Shown here one piece after another: positions 56,050 to 64,000 of a DNA stretch of 64,000 nt; position 1 is the stretch's first letter; the number at the start of each line of letters is the position of its first letter. Position numbers and translations under genes: made by a program. The notes under the pieces were generated by a model that was not told the origin of the DNA, did no database searches, and saw nothing but the letters and a program-made list of their open reading frames with translations. Source of the stretch: Saccharopolyspora shandongensis (GTDB lineage Bacteria; Actinomycetota; Actinomycetes; Mycobacteriales; Pseudonocardiaceae); assembly GCF_900106995.1 (NCBI RefSeq), contig NZ_FNOK01000042.1, forward strand, positions 1 to 64,000, written 5' to 3'.

Positions 56050-56775
56050 CCGGTTCGTGGCGGTGATCTCCAGGAGCTGGAAGGTGACCGGGGCGTTCCC
56101 GGTCCGGTGCGTCGCCCGCTGCATCTCGGTGGCGCGCAGTCCCATCCGCGCCGCGAGCGCTCGCAGCCGCGCGATGTCGCCGAGGCTGTTGAAGCCGAGG
56201 AACAGCCGCCCGTTCTCGGTCAGCCGCGCTATCCCTTCCCGGAGATAGCGTTTGTGCGCGGCGTAGCCGGGGTCGAAGATCGCGCGCTGCGTGGGAATGG
56301 TGCAGTCGAAGTCCGCCGGTGCCGGGACCACGTTGGAGTTCCAGAACACCACGTCGAAGCGCTCGTCAGGGTCCAAGGCGTCGAAGATGTCGCTGCCGAG
56401 CACCCGAACTCGGTCCGCCACCCCGTGCCGGGCGGCGTTCAGCTCGGTATTGCGCACCGCCGCCGGGACGATGTCCACTGCGGACACCGAGGCGCAGCCG
56501 TGCAACGCCGCGTTTACCGCGATCACCCCTGCGCCGCAACCGATTTCGAGGAACTTGCCACCGCTCGGATACGGCAACCACCGGGCGAACAGCTCGGTGG
56601 ACGCCGTGTGGATCGGTGCGAACACCTCCGGCAGCAAATCCCACCGGAGCCCGAGCAGGTCGAACTCCGCCGGCCGGCCCTCGAGTTCGCCATGCCGCTG
56701 CGCCAGCCGCATGCCCACGTCGAACGACGATTGCTGAACTACTCCGGGCACCCGGGACAATTCTCCCGTGGACAT
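56044..56775 (-). CDS. SAM-dependent methyltransferase (PrmC/HemK-like fold)
   Basis: A 243-residue methyltransferase. FLEIGCGAGVIAVNAALHG is motif I, VSAVDIVPAAVRNTELNAARHG motif II, and FDVVFWNSNVVPAP occupies the NPPY position with NSNV instead. It resembles small-molecule or protein-glutamine N-methyltransferases of the HemK type, but the altered NPPY makes a classical release-factor target unlikely. The ATG at 56775 follows AGGAGA. It is convergent with the AMP ligase and overlaps its last six bases; it may tailor the product of that locus. Confidence 0.85.
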   Translation of the reverse strand: MSTGELSRVPGVVQQSSFDVGMRLAQRHGELEGRPAEFDLLGLRWDLLPEVFAPIHTASTELFARWLPYPSGGKFLEIGCGAGVIAVNAALHGCASVSAVDIVPAAVRNTELNAARHGVADRVRVLGSDIFDALDPDERFDVVFWNSNVVPAPADFDCTIPTQRAIFDPGYAAHKRYLREGIARLTENGRLFLGFNSLGDIARLRALAARMGLRATEMQRATHRTGNAPVTFQLLEITATNRL

Positions 56776-56949
56776 CTGGGAATTCTCCTAACGCACTACG
56801 GCGATCGCGATTGTTTTTTGCGTTCTTGCCCGCATCGGGCAGGAGAGGCTTCGTGGTACTCATCCTTGAGGACCACTCGGCACGCTTCAATCATCCGAGA
56901 GCATGAAAATCGTTCCCAGCAGGCGGATTCGGGCAGGCACGCGTCGAGA

Positions 56950-57846
56950 TCAGGAGGTGTGCGCGAGGATCGCCCGGGCGAGCGGTTCGTGCACCTGCGG
57001 CGGCAGTGTGTGGCCCATGCCCTCGACCACCAGCAGCTCGGCGCCCGCGATCTCCTCGGCGATCAGCGCTCCGTGGCCCGGCTTCGCCGGTTCGTGCGTG
57101 CCCTCGATGACCAGCGTCGGCGCCTCGATCCGGGCGAGCGCGCCGACCGGCTCGAAGGTGGAGTCGGACATCGCGGCGAGCCGGTGGTTGGCGACCGTCG
57201 CGGGATCGCGGTCCCGGTCGAAGATGTGCTCCTCCAACCGCCGCTGCTCGTCCTCGTCGAACGGGATCGCCGGGCCGTGCAGCACCCGCGCGGTCTCGAT
57301 CGCGAAGTCGATCTGGGACCGCCGGTCGGGCGCGGGCGGGCTCACCGCGGCCCTGCCGAAGTGCTCGATGAACTCCCGGTTGGGGCGGGGGAGCTCACCT
57401 GGCCGCGGCTCCTCGCCCATCAGCGCGCGCATCAGCGTGACGCCTTCCCCGCGGCCGAGCGGCGAAGACCCGATCACGGTGAGGGACAGCACCCGCTCCG
57501 GCTGCTCGGCCGCGATCCACTGGCCGAGCAGCCCGCCGGCGGAGTGGCCGACGATGTGCGCCCGGTCGATGCCGTACGCGTCGAGCACCGCCAGGACGTC
57601 GTCCTTGATGTCGGCCCAGGTGTAGGGATCGGCCTCGAAGTCGATCGCGCTGGACCTCCCGGTGTCCCGGTGGTCGTACCGGATGACCCGGCGGCCCGCG
57701 GCGGCGAGCCGGCCGACGAGGCCGTCCGGCCAGAGCACGCCCTGCGACATCGAGCCCATCACCAGCAGCACCGGCGGGTGGGCCGGGTCGCCGAACTCCT
57801 CGGTCCACAGCTCGACGTTCCCGTTGGTGATCATGCGTTCGGTCAT
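56950..57846 (-). CDS. alpha/beta hydrolase
   Basis: A 298-residue hydrolase resembling aclacinomycin methylesterase (RdmC-type) proteins. The nucleophile elbow is VGHSAGGLLG (GHSAG), the oxyanion region PVLLVMGSMSQGVLWPDGLV, and the catalytic His lies in VEGMGHTLPPQVH, with an Asp/Glu in APTLVIEGTHE. The ATG at 57846 follows AAGGAG. It lies 103 bases downstream of the large LuxR regulator on the same strand, which may control it. Confidence 0.9.
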   Translation of the reverse strand: MTERMITNGNVELWTEEFGDPAHPPVLLVMGSMSQGVLWPDGLVGRLAAAGRRVIRYDHRDTGRSSAIDFEADPYTWADIKDDVLAVLDAYGIDRAHIVGHSAGGLLGQWIAAEQPERVLSLTVIGSSPLGRGEGVTLMRALMGEEPRPGELPRPNREFIEHFGRAAVSPPAPDRRSQIDFAIETARVLHGPAIPFDEDEQRRLEEHIFDRDRDPATVANHRLAAMSDSTFEPVGALARIEAPTLVIEGTHEPAKPGHGALIAEEIAGAELLVVEGMGHTLPPQVHEPLARAILAHTS

Positions 57847-57949
57847 GCGTTGCTCCTTCGCGTTCTCGGTGAGGAGAAGCTTGGTCCAGTGCGCGGCCGG
57901 TGCCATCCGTAGGACCACTGGGCACGTGCCGGCCAGTACCGGGATCGGC

Positions 57950-60673
57950 TCACCGGGCGGCGTTGACCAGGCGGGACAGCTCCGTGCGGGAGGCGACGCC
58001 GAGCTTCGGGTAGACCTTGTAGAGGTGGTACTCGACGGTTCGGGGGCTCAGGAAGAGGCGGGCCGCCACCTCCTTGTTGGACACACCGTCCGCGACCAAC
58101 CGCGCGATGCGCAGCTCCTGCGGGGTGAGCGTGCTCAGGGCGTCGACCTCGTGCCGCGTCGCGGACTCGCCGGCGGCGCGCAGCTCGTCGTGCGCGCGAA
58201 CCGCCCACGGCTCGGCGCCTAGTCGCTGGAAGGTCTCCAACGCGGTGCGCAGCGGCAGGCGCGCGTCGCCTCCCCGATGCGCGCGACGGAGGCGTTCCCC
58301 GTAGAGGAGCGAGGTTCGGGCCTCCTCGAACGGCGAACCGCCGTCTCCCGCGTGCAGGCGCAGCGCCTCCTCGTACAGCGGGAGCGCCTCCTCGCCGTCC
58401 TCGGTGACAAGTGCACGGCAGCGGGCGAGCAGCGCCTGTGACTCCGCAGTGCGCGCGTTCGCCATCCAGCGCTCGTACGCCGCTAGCGCGGTGCGTGCGG
58501 CGGCCGGCTCGCCACAACCGATTGCGGCCTCGACGCGGTCGGGAGTGGAGCGCAGGGTCGTGACCGGGTGCCCCGCCCCGGGGCCGGCGCCCGCCAGCGA
58601 CTCGAAACGGCCGTGCGCCGCCGCGAAACGCCCCAGGCCGAGGTCGAGGATTCCCAGGGCGTAGCTCGCGACGCTCGCCTGCAGCCCGATGCGGTGCGGG
58701 ATGGCGATGGCCAGGGCCTCCCGCGCGTAGCGCTCGCAGTCGGCTTCCCGGCCCCGGGCGGCCGCGACCACCGCGAGGTTGGCCAGGTGACCGGCGGTGG
58801 AGTTGGTGTACCCGGCGTCGCGCGCTAGCGCGAGCCCTTCCTCGGAGATCGCGGCGCCGAGGGCGAGGCGGCCGCTGATGCGCTCGGCCCGGGCCACGAT
58901 CTCCAGGACCATCGGCAGCTGCCCGGTCATGCCGGAGACGCGGGCCACCTGGCCGGCGCGGATGATGTACTCGGCCGCGCTGTCGATCTCACCCAGCTCA
59001 CCGGCCGCGACCGACGCCCACAGCAGCCGGTCGGCACGGTCGAGCCCATCGGTGCGCGCGAGCGCGCCGCGCAGCAACGGCACGCCCCGCTCAGCATCGC
59101 CGGTGTGCAGCGCCGCCACGCCGACGAGGATGTCCCGCAAGAACGGATCGGTGTCCTCGTAGGTCTCCGCGAACCGGCCGATCTGCACGGTCGCGGCGAC
59201 GTCACCGACGTTGGCGGCGGCCTCGGCGGCGTCGCCCAGCATCTGAAGAGCGCGGGCGGGATCGGCTTCTCTGGCACGCTGCGCGCCTTCGGTGAACACG
59301 CGCTGAGCTGCGGCGGCGTCGCCCGAGGTGAGCTCGAAGCGGCCGTGCAGCTGCGCGAGTTCGGCGAGCAGGCGCGGGTCGTCGGTCAGCTCCCGTGCCT
59401 CGGCCAGGCAGCTCTCCGCCCGCCCCGGCAGCCCGCCCAGCCAGGCCGCCGTCGCCGCATCGGTGAGCCGCCGGGCCCGCACCGGCGGTTCGGGCGTGAG
59501 CTCCGCCGACCGAGCCAGCGCGGCGGCCGCGTCGGCGAAACCACCTCGCGCCCGGGCCCTTTCGCCTGCCTCGGCGAGCTGGTCGGCGACTTGCGCGTCC
59601 CGCCCGGCCGTCGCGGTGGCCCGGTGCCAGGCCCGCCGATCGAGCTCTCCGGCCTCCGCCAACGCCTCCGCCAGCGCCGCGTGCACGGCCTGCCGCTGTG
59701 CGAAGGTCGCCGCCGCGTACACCGCGGACCGGACCAGCGGATGCCGGAACCGGACCGACGAGCCCTCGACGATGATCAGCCCGACGGTCTCGGCCGCCTC
59801 CAGCGCGGCCGTCGAATCGTCGCCGAGCCGGGCCGCCGCACCGAGCACCAAGCCGAGCTCGCCGGAACCTTCGGCGGCCGCGACCAGGAGCACGAGCCGA
59901 GTCGACTCGGGCAGTTCCGCCACCTGGCGGCCGAACAGCTCGACCCCGGCGCCGACCGGCAGCGGATCGGGGAGCGGCACCCGCCCGGCGAGCTGGTCGG
60001 GCGTCAGCGCCCCGGCGACCTCCCGCAGCGCCAGCGGATTGCCGCCGGTCAACGCGGCCAGGCGCTCGTTCACGGCAGCCGAGGGAACAGCGGTGGAACA
60101 CCCGGCGAGCAGCTCGCCCGAGCTCTTCTCGTCGAGGCCACCGACGCGCAGCTCCGGGATGTCGCGCACGACCAGTCCAGCGCTGTCGCGGACGGCGATC
60201 AGCACCGCCACGCCGTGGGTGTGCAGCCGCCGGACCGCGAAGAGGATCGCGTCGGCCGACGCCCGGTCGAACCACTGGAAGTCGTCGACGAGGCAGAGCA
60301 GACCGCCGTCGGCGGCGGCCTCGGCCAGCAGCGAGAGAACTCCGGCGGAGACGAGGAACCGCGCGTCCTCGGCCGGCGGAGCCGCCAGGCCCAGCGCGCC
60401 GCGGACGGCGTCGCGCTGCGGCTCGGGCAGGGCGTCCAGCAGATCGGTCACCGGAAGCAGGAGCTGGTGCAGGGCGGCGAAGGCCAGGTCCGCCTCCGGC
60501 TCGGCCCCGGTGGCCCGGAGCACGCGCATCGGCGCAGCGGCGGCGTAGTCCAGCAAGGCCGACTTCCCGGCACCGGCCTCGCCACGCAGAACCAGAGCCC
60601 GGCCGGTGCCGCCCCGAGCCGCGCCGGTCAACTCATCGATAGCGGCCTGCTCCACCGCGCGCCCGTACAACAC
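57950..60673 (-). CDS. large ATP-binding LuxR (LAL) regulator
   Basis: A 907-residue LAL regulator. The N-terminal STAND-type ATPase has Walker A LRGEAGAGKSALLDYA and Walker-B-like GGLLCLVDDFQWFDRASADAIL; the middle is helical repeats; the C-terminal LuxR domain is LSTLTPQELRIARLVADGVSNKEVAARLFLSPRTVEYHLYKVYPKLGV. The GTG at 60673 (preceded by CTGGAG) starts the conserved LYGRAVEQAAIDEL; longer frames add unconserved residues. LAL regulators often switch on secondary-metabolite clusters, so it may drive the nearby ligase/carrier set or the hydrolase. Confidence 0.92.
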   Translation of the reverse strand: MLYGRAVEQAAIDELTGAARGGTGRALVLRGEAGAGKSALLDYAAAAPMRVLRATGAEPEADLAFAALHQLLLPVTDLLDALPEPQRDAVRGALGLAAPPAEDARFLVSAGVLSLLAEAAADGGLLCLVDDFQWFDRASADAILFAVRRLHTHGVAVLIAVRDSAGLVVRDIPELRVGGLDEKSSGELLAGCSTAVPSAAVNERLAALTGGNPLALREVAGALTPDQLAGRVPLPDPLPVGAGVELFGRQVAELPESTRLVLLVAAAEGSGELGLVLGAAARLGDDSTAALEAAETVGLIIVEGSSVRFRHPLVRSAVYAAATFAQRQAVHAALAEALAEAGELDRRAWHRATATAGRDAQVADQLAEAGERARARGGFADAAAALARSAELTPEPPVRARRLTDAATAAWLGGLPGRAESCLAEARELTDDPRLLAELAQLHGRFELTSGDAAAAQRVFTEGAQRAREADPARALQMLGDAAEAAANVGDVAATVQIGRFAETYEDTDPFLRDILVGVAALHTGDAERGVPLLRGALARTDGLDRADRLLWASVAAGELGEIDSAAEYIIRAGQVARVSGMTGQLPMVLEIVARAERISGRLALGAAISEEGLALARDAGYTNSTAGHLANLAVVAAARGREADCERYAREALAIAIPHRIGLQASVASYALGILDLGLGRFAAAHGRFESLAGAGPGAGHPVTTLRSTPDRVEAAIGCGEPAAARTALAAYERWMANARTAESQALLARCRALVTEDGEEALPLYEEALRLHAGDGGSPFEEARTSLLYGERLRRAHRGGDARLPLRTALETFQRLGAEPWAVRAHDELRAAGESATRHEVDALSTLTPQELRIARLVADGVSNKEVAARLFLSPRTVEYHLYKVYPKLGVASRTELSRLVNAAR

Positions 60674-60881
60674 GAGGCGATTCTCCAGCAGGTGATGGAC
60701 CCGACGAGCCGGAGGTACCGGGGTGCCGGACCGGGCGGATCCTTTCGGCCGCGTCGGAACCGGCGACGCCGCTGATCGAAATCGGCTCCAGCCCGGCACG
60801 AGCAAGATCGCTATCGTTTGTCCAGGCGGCCGCCCGTGCATCCGGCGGTCGAGCGGGGAGACGTCCGATCCGAGGAGGAGC

Positions 60882-61400
60882 ATGGCTGGGAGTTCCGAGG
60901 CGCGCAGCCGCCTCACCGCCTTCGGCAACCAGTTGATCGAAGTGCACGTCTGGCTGCGCGAGCAACTGGAAGACCTCCGGGACGACGTCGACGACTACTT
61001 CGACGGCAAGGGCCTCCCGTCGCGTGATCTGCGCGCCCACTGCCTGTCCTTCTGCTCGGCCCTCACGCGCCACCACACCGGCGAGGACCGCGGCGCGTTC
61101 CCGGTGATCGCCGACGAGCACCCCGAACTCCGCAAGGTGATCTCGGAGCTGAAGACGGACCACAACCGGATCGACTGGATCCTGGGGAACCTGGAGAAGC
61201 TGCTCGGAAACCTCCCGGAGACCCCGGACCCGGCGACGGCGGCGAACGTGCGCGCGGAGCTGGAGGGCCTGTCGGCGATCATGGAAACGCACTTCATCTA
61301 CGAGGAGAAGAAGCTGATCTCCGTCCTGAACTCGATGAACGTCCCAGGATGGCGAGAAGACAAGCCGGACTTCCTCCTGACCGAAGACGACGACGAGTAG
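60882..61400 (+). CDS. hemerythrin HHE domain protein
   Basis: A 172-residue four-helix protein. The di-iron ligand histidines and carboxylates appear in order: LIEVHVWLREQL, LTRHHTGEDRGAFP, LKTDHNRIDWIL and METHFIYEEKKL. Such proteins bind O2 or react with NO and peroxide in the cytoplasm. The ATG at 60882 follows GAGGAGGAG. The tail DKPDFLLTEDDDE is acidic. It is divergent from the LAL regulator. Confidence 0.92.
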   Translation: MAGSSEARSRLTAFGNQLIEVHVWLREQLEDLRDDVDDYFDGKGLPSRDLRAHCLSFCSALTRHHTGEDRGAFPVIADEHPELRKVISELKTDHNRIDWILGNLEKLLGNLPETPDPATAANVRAELEGLSAIMETHFIYEEKKLISVLNSMNVPGWREDKPDFLLTEDDDE

Positions 61401-61707
61401 CGGCCGAGGGCGCAGCCACCGATCCGCTTCCATCGAGTGGCCGGTCACCGTGCTTGAGTTCAGGGACCGATCAACTGACGCGGATGAAGTCATCACGCGG
61501 TTGGTCCTGTTCGCGGGCGAGACGGCTGGGCTGGAGAGCGCACGGCTCCCGGATGTTGCTGATCTTCCACTTGCCGTCGTGAGCAGGGATGCGACGCGGC
61601 CACTTGGCGGGGGTGTGGGGCCGGTGATCAGGGCTCAGTGGCGGATCGACGTGATCCGGCGCTGCTGCCAGGCTTGGCGGGACGTCGCGGTCCAGGGAGT
61701 GGTTCCT
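61401..61707. other. 307-base gap, no supported gene
   Basis: A minus-strand tail ending at 61471 (EPCALQPSRLAREQDQPRDD) reads like the end of a lost protein, but its upstream frame runs antisense through the PQQ-type gene. Otherwise only the promoter region and AGGGAG site of the next gene are seen. Confidence 0.45.
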
Positions 61708-63297
61708 ATGCGCCGGGCACCCGGATGGTCGGTCGTGTTGTGCGCTGCCGTGGTTCTCGGCAGCACGGCGAGCGCCACGGCCAGCGAGGACGTGGGTGTC
61801 GGCCGCGGCGACTGGCCGAGCTGGCAGGGCGATCTCGCCGGGTCGCGGTTCAACGAAGCTGAGCACCGGATCACGCCGGACACCGTCGGCGGGCTGAAGC
61901 TCAAGTGGGCGTTCGCGTATCCGAAGACCGGGGCGTGGGTGAAGAGCCAGCCCGCCGTGGTCGGCGACGACGTGTTCTTCGGCGGACCGGACCAGCAGTT
62001 CTACGCGGTCGATGCGCGCAGCGGAAAGCTGAAGTGGCGGTTCGACCTGACCTCGGTGGCCCCGGGCCCGATGGACGACGTCGCGTTCAACGGGGCGACG
62101 GGACCGACCGTCGCCGAGGGCAAGGTCTTCTTCGGCGACAACCGGGGTTACGCGTACGCGCTGGATCAGCACACCGGGAAGCTGATCTGGGCGGTGGACA
62201 CCGAAGACCACCCGCGCGGTTGGCACACCGGTTCGCCCCTGTACTACCAGGGCCGGATCTACCTTGGTGCCTCCAGCGCAGAGCACGGCGGCGGTCCGGA
62301 CTACCCGTGCTGCACCTTCCGAGGCCACATCGACTCGCTCGACGCCGCGACCGGGGCGCTGATGTGGCGCTACTACACCGTTCCCGAACCGCAGGCCGTC
62401 GGAACCTGGCCCAGCGGCGCGACCCGCTACGAGCCCTCCGGAGCGGGCGTGTGGGGTTCGCCGGTCATCGACGAAGCGACCGGCACGCTGTACGTGGGCA
62501 CAGGGCAGAACTACTCGGGGAACGGCGGGGACTTCGACACCCTGCTCGCATTGGACGCACTCGACGGCACGCTGCGGTGGAAGCAGCAGGTCACCGACGC
62601 CGACAGCTGGCGGGATCTGTGCAACGTCCCCGATTCGGAGGGCTACTGCCCAGGCCTGAAGGACAACACGGCGCTGGATTTCGACCTGGGGGCGGCGCCG
62701 AACCTCTTCCCGGTGCAGGGTCGAATGCTGGTGGGCGTCGGCCAGAAGAGCGGCGTTTACCACGCCTTCGACGCGCAGACCGGCGAGGTGCGCTGGCGCC
62801 GGCAGCTGTCGGTCCCCGCGCCGCTCGGCGGTGCCACCGGCATTCAGTGGGGAAGCAGCTACGACGGCCAGAACCTCTACGTGGCAACGTACTTCGCCGA
62901 ACCCGGCACGCTGAACGCGCTGGATCCGGCCACCGGAGAGGTGGTGTGGACAACGCCCAACCCGGCCAACGGCTGCGATTGGGGTGGCGCGGCGGCGTAT
63001 CCCGACCAGTGCGTGCTGGCGCACACGCCGGCCGTCACGTCCAGCCCGGGACTCGTCTACGAAGGCAGCACCGACGGCAAGATGCGGGTGTACGCGGCAT
63101 CCACGGGCGAAGTGCTGTGGGAGTACGACACCGTCCGGGACTTCGCCGGCACCAACGGGTTGATCGGGCGAGGGGGCTCGGTTTCCGGCAATGGTGGCGC
63201 GGTCGTCGCGAACGGAACGCTCTACGTCCAGGCCGGGTACTTCCCGATGTATCCCAGCGGCCGCGGCAACGTGCTACTGGCATTCGACGTGTCCTAG
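61708..63297 (+). CDS. secreted PQQ-type beta-propeller protein (polyvinyl-alcohol-dehydrogenase-like)
   Basis: A 529-residue secreted quinoprotein-like propeller. Residues 1-27 are a signal peptide (GWSVVLCAAVVLGSTASATA). Blade motifs with Trp repeat: AVDARSGKLKWRFDL, ALDQHTGKLIWAVD, SLDAATGALMWRY, ALDALDGTLRWKQ, AFDAQTGEVRWRR. A Cys-Cys pair occurs in YPCCTFRGHID. The arrangement resembles polyvinyl-alcohol dehydrogenase rather than methanol dehydrogenase; I do not see the WDYD metal motif. The ATG at 61708 follows AGGGAG. Confidence 0.85.
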   Translation: MRRAPGWSVVLCAAVVLGSTASATASEDVGVGRGDWPSWQGDLAGSRFNEAEHRITPDTVGGLKLKWAFAYPKTGAWVKSQPAVVGDDVFFGGPDQQFYAVDARSGKLKWRFDLTSVAPGPMDDVAFNGATGPTVAEGKVFFGDNRGYAYALDQHTGKLIWAVDTEDHPRGWHTGSPLYYQGRIYLGASSAEHGGGPDYPCCTFRGHIDSLDAATGALMWRYYTVPEPQAVGTWPSGATRYEPSGAGVWGSPVIDEATGTLYVGTGQNYSGNGGDFDTLLALDALDGTLRWKQQVTDADSWRDLCNVPDSEGYCPGLKDNTALDFDLGAAPNLFPVQGRMLVGVGQKSGVYHAFDAQTGEVRWRRQLSVPAPLGGATGIQWGSSYDGQNLYVATYFAEPGTLNALDPATGEVVWTTPNPANGCDWGGAAAYPDQCVLAHTPAVTSSPGLVYEGSTDGKMRVYAASTGEVLWEYDTVRDFAGTNGLIGRGGSVSGNGGAVVANGTLYVQAGYFPMYPSGRGNVLLAFDVS

Positions 63298-63480
63298 AGA
63301 TCCTGTCCGCCGATAGTCCACTGTATACTCTTGATTTGTACTCAACATGGCGTTTTGCAAGGAAAACAGCCGATTAGAGCTGCAATGCAGTGGTCGCTGG
63401 GCAGAGCTCGTCCGCGTTCGGTCTTTGTCGTTGGCACGTCCAGGTCGCTTCCGTTCGGTGCACGTGGCACAGTCTTGACC

Positions 63481-64000
63481 ATGTCGCTGGGTGATTTGCC
63501 GTCCTGGTTGCCGGGCTGGTGCGTGGACCAGTTGGGCGACGAGCCGGTCGGTGTTCTGTTCGAGGTGCGGTCGATTTCGGCGGTGCTCGGACTGCGATTG
63601 GCCGACGGGCGTGACGTCGTGGTGAAGGCGAGGGAGGACGACGGCCGCGCCGCGTCGTGCGTTGTTGCGCAGGCCCGGTTGGCGGAGCGGGGATTTCCGT
63701 GCCCCCTGCCGCTCACGCCCGCGCTCGGCGTCGGTGCGCTGACTGTTCACGCCGAGGAATCCCGGCCCGGCGGTGAACTGCTGCGCGGAGATTCGCAGGA
63801 TGTCGCCGTGAGCTGCGCGGCGGTGTTCGCCCGGCTGATGGCCGAACTGGCCGACGTGACCGTCGCACCGCCGCTGCCGAATCCGCGCTGGGCGCGTTGG
63901 GACCACGCGGATGCCGGGCTGTGGCCGGCGATCGAGTTCCTCGACGAGCGAGATCAGAACGCCGTGCCCGCGTACGTCGTCGACACGGCCGACCGGGCCC
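63481..64000 (+). CDS. phosphotransferase-like protein, N-terminal part (runs off window)
   Basis: From the ATG at 63481 the frame is open to the window end (173 residues). VLFEVRSISAVLGLRLADGRDVVVKAREDDGRAASCVVAQARLAERGFPCPLPLTP has the layout of an aminoglycoside-phosphotransferase/choline-kinase-like N-lobe, with VVVKAR supplying the ATP-binding lysine. The catalytic loop would lie beyond the window. No ribosome site is visible at this start, so it is probably leaderless. Substrate unknown. The 180 bases before it are AT-rich and hold only promoter-like sequence. Confidence 0.7.
   Translation, partial: MSLGDLPSWLPGWCVDQLGDEPVGVLFEVRSISAVLGLRLADGRDVVVKAREDDGRAASCVVAQARLAERGFPCPLPLTPALGVGALTVHAEESRPGGELLRGDSQDVAVSCAAVFARLMAELADVTVAPPLPNPRWARWDHADAGLWPAIEFLDERDQNAVPAYVVDTADRA

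Noticed and set aside
61471-61600. Minus-strand protein tail before the PQQ-type gene
   Set aside because: It is the end of a frame that is antisense to a clear gene; perhaps a decayed gene end, but nothing supports it.

Overview
The window reads as chromosomal DNA of a high-GC, filamentous-type actinobacterium. Family-level signs (tandem DUF397 genes, F420/LLM oxidoreductases, a large ATP-binding LuxR regulator, a DosR/DosS-like sensor pair, PQQ methanol dehydrogenase with an actinobacterial cupredoxin-like partner, probable leaderless starts) fit Pseudonocardiaceae, perhaps Saccharopolyspora or a relative. The genus is inference.

Layout. 1-5.5 kb: the C-terminal part of an IS110 transposase, GNAT and VOC proteins, a SUKH/leucine-rich-repeat protein, and two DUF397 genes, one cut by an IS5-like remnant. 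5.9-10.8 kb: the most interesting block, a minus-strand run of an XRE-TPR regulator, a TIR protein, a P-loop NTPase and a small membrane protein. TIR and NTPase share an almost identical short tail/head motif, the layout expected of amyloid-motif (BASS/RHIM-like) signalling between an NLR-type receptor and its effector. 11-14 kb: F420 oxidoreductase, a decayed aldo/keto reductase, a frameshifted FAD oxidoreductase and its MarR regulator with clear operators. 14-19.3 kb: polyol locus (SorC regulator, Zn dehydrogenase, ABC importer without its ATPase). 19.6-23.5 kb: FHA protein, DevR/DosR, Acg-like nitroreductase and DevS/DosS, a hypoxia/NO dormancy module. 24-25.8 kb: DrrAB-type exporter whose ATPase is frameshifted. 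26-31.9 kb: LLM oxidoreductase, Rpf-like muralytic protein, secreted polysaccharide-lyase-like protein, secreted cyclophilin, FAD monooxygenase and TetR. 32-36.3 kb: MHS transporter divergent from an acyl-CoA dehydrogenase/CaiB operon. 36.3-42 kb: PCMT-like methyltransferase with a 37-residue peptide gene, DJ-1/PfpI protein, VanZ-RDD protein, Hsp20, second MHS transporter. 42-47.7 kb: GTP-PEPCK, then a PQQ/lanthanide-type alcohol dehydrogenase with cupredoxin-like partner and PqqC. 47.7-52.7 kb: cation exchanger, protoglobin, C39-like peptidase, TrxR-like protein. 52.9-56.8 kb: a compact trans-acting assembly set (HHxxxD acyltransferase, carrier protein, AMP ligase, methyltransferase). 57-64 kb: alpha/beta hydrolase, LAL regulator, hemerythrin protein, secreted PQQ-type beta-propeller, and the start of a phosphotransferase-like gene.

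Gene-to-gene logic: sensing of low oxygen or redox stress recurs (DevRS, Acg, Hsp20, protoglobin, hemerythrin), and carbon scavenging recurs (polyol import, MHS transporters with CoA enzymes, PQQ dehydrogenase, PEPCK). At least four families of palindromic or structured repeats lie between genes; one, about 150-200 bp, occurs in three copies plus a fragment. Two conserved genes carry single-base frameshifts in G runs, either real decay or sequence error.
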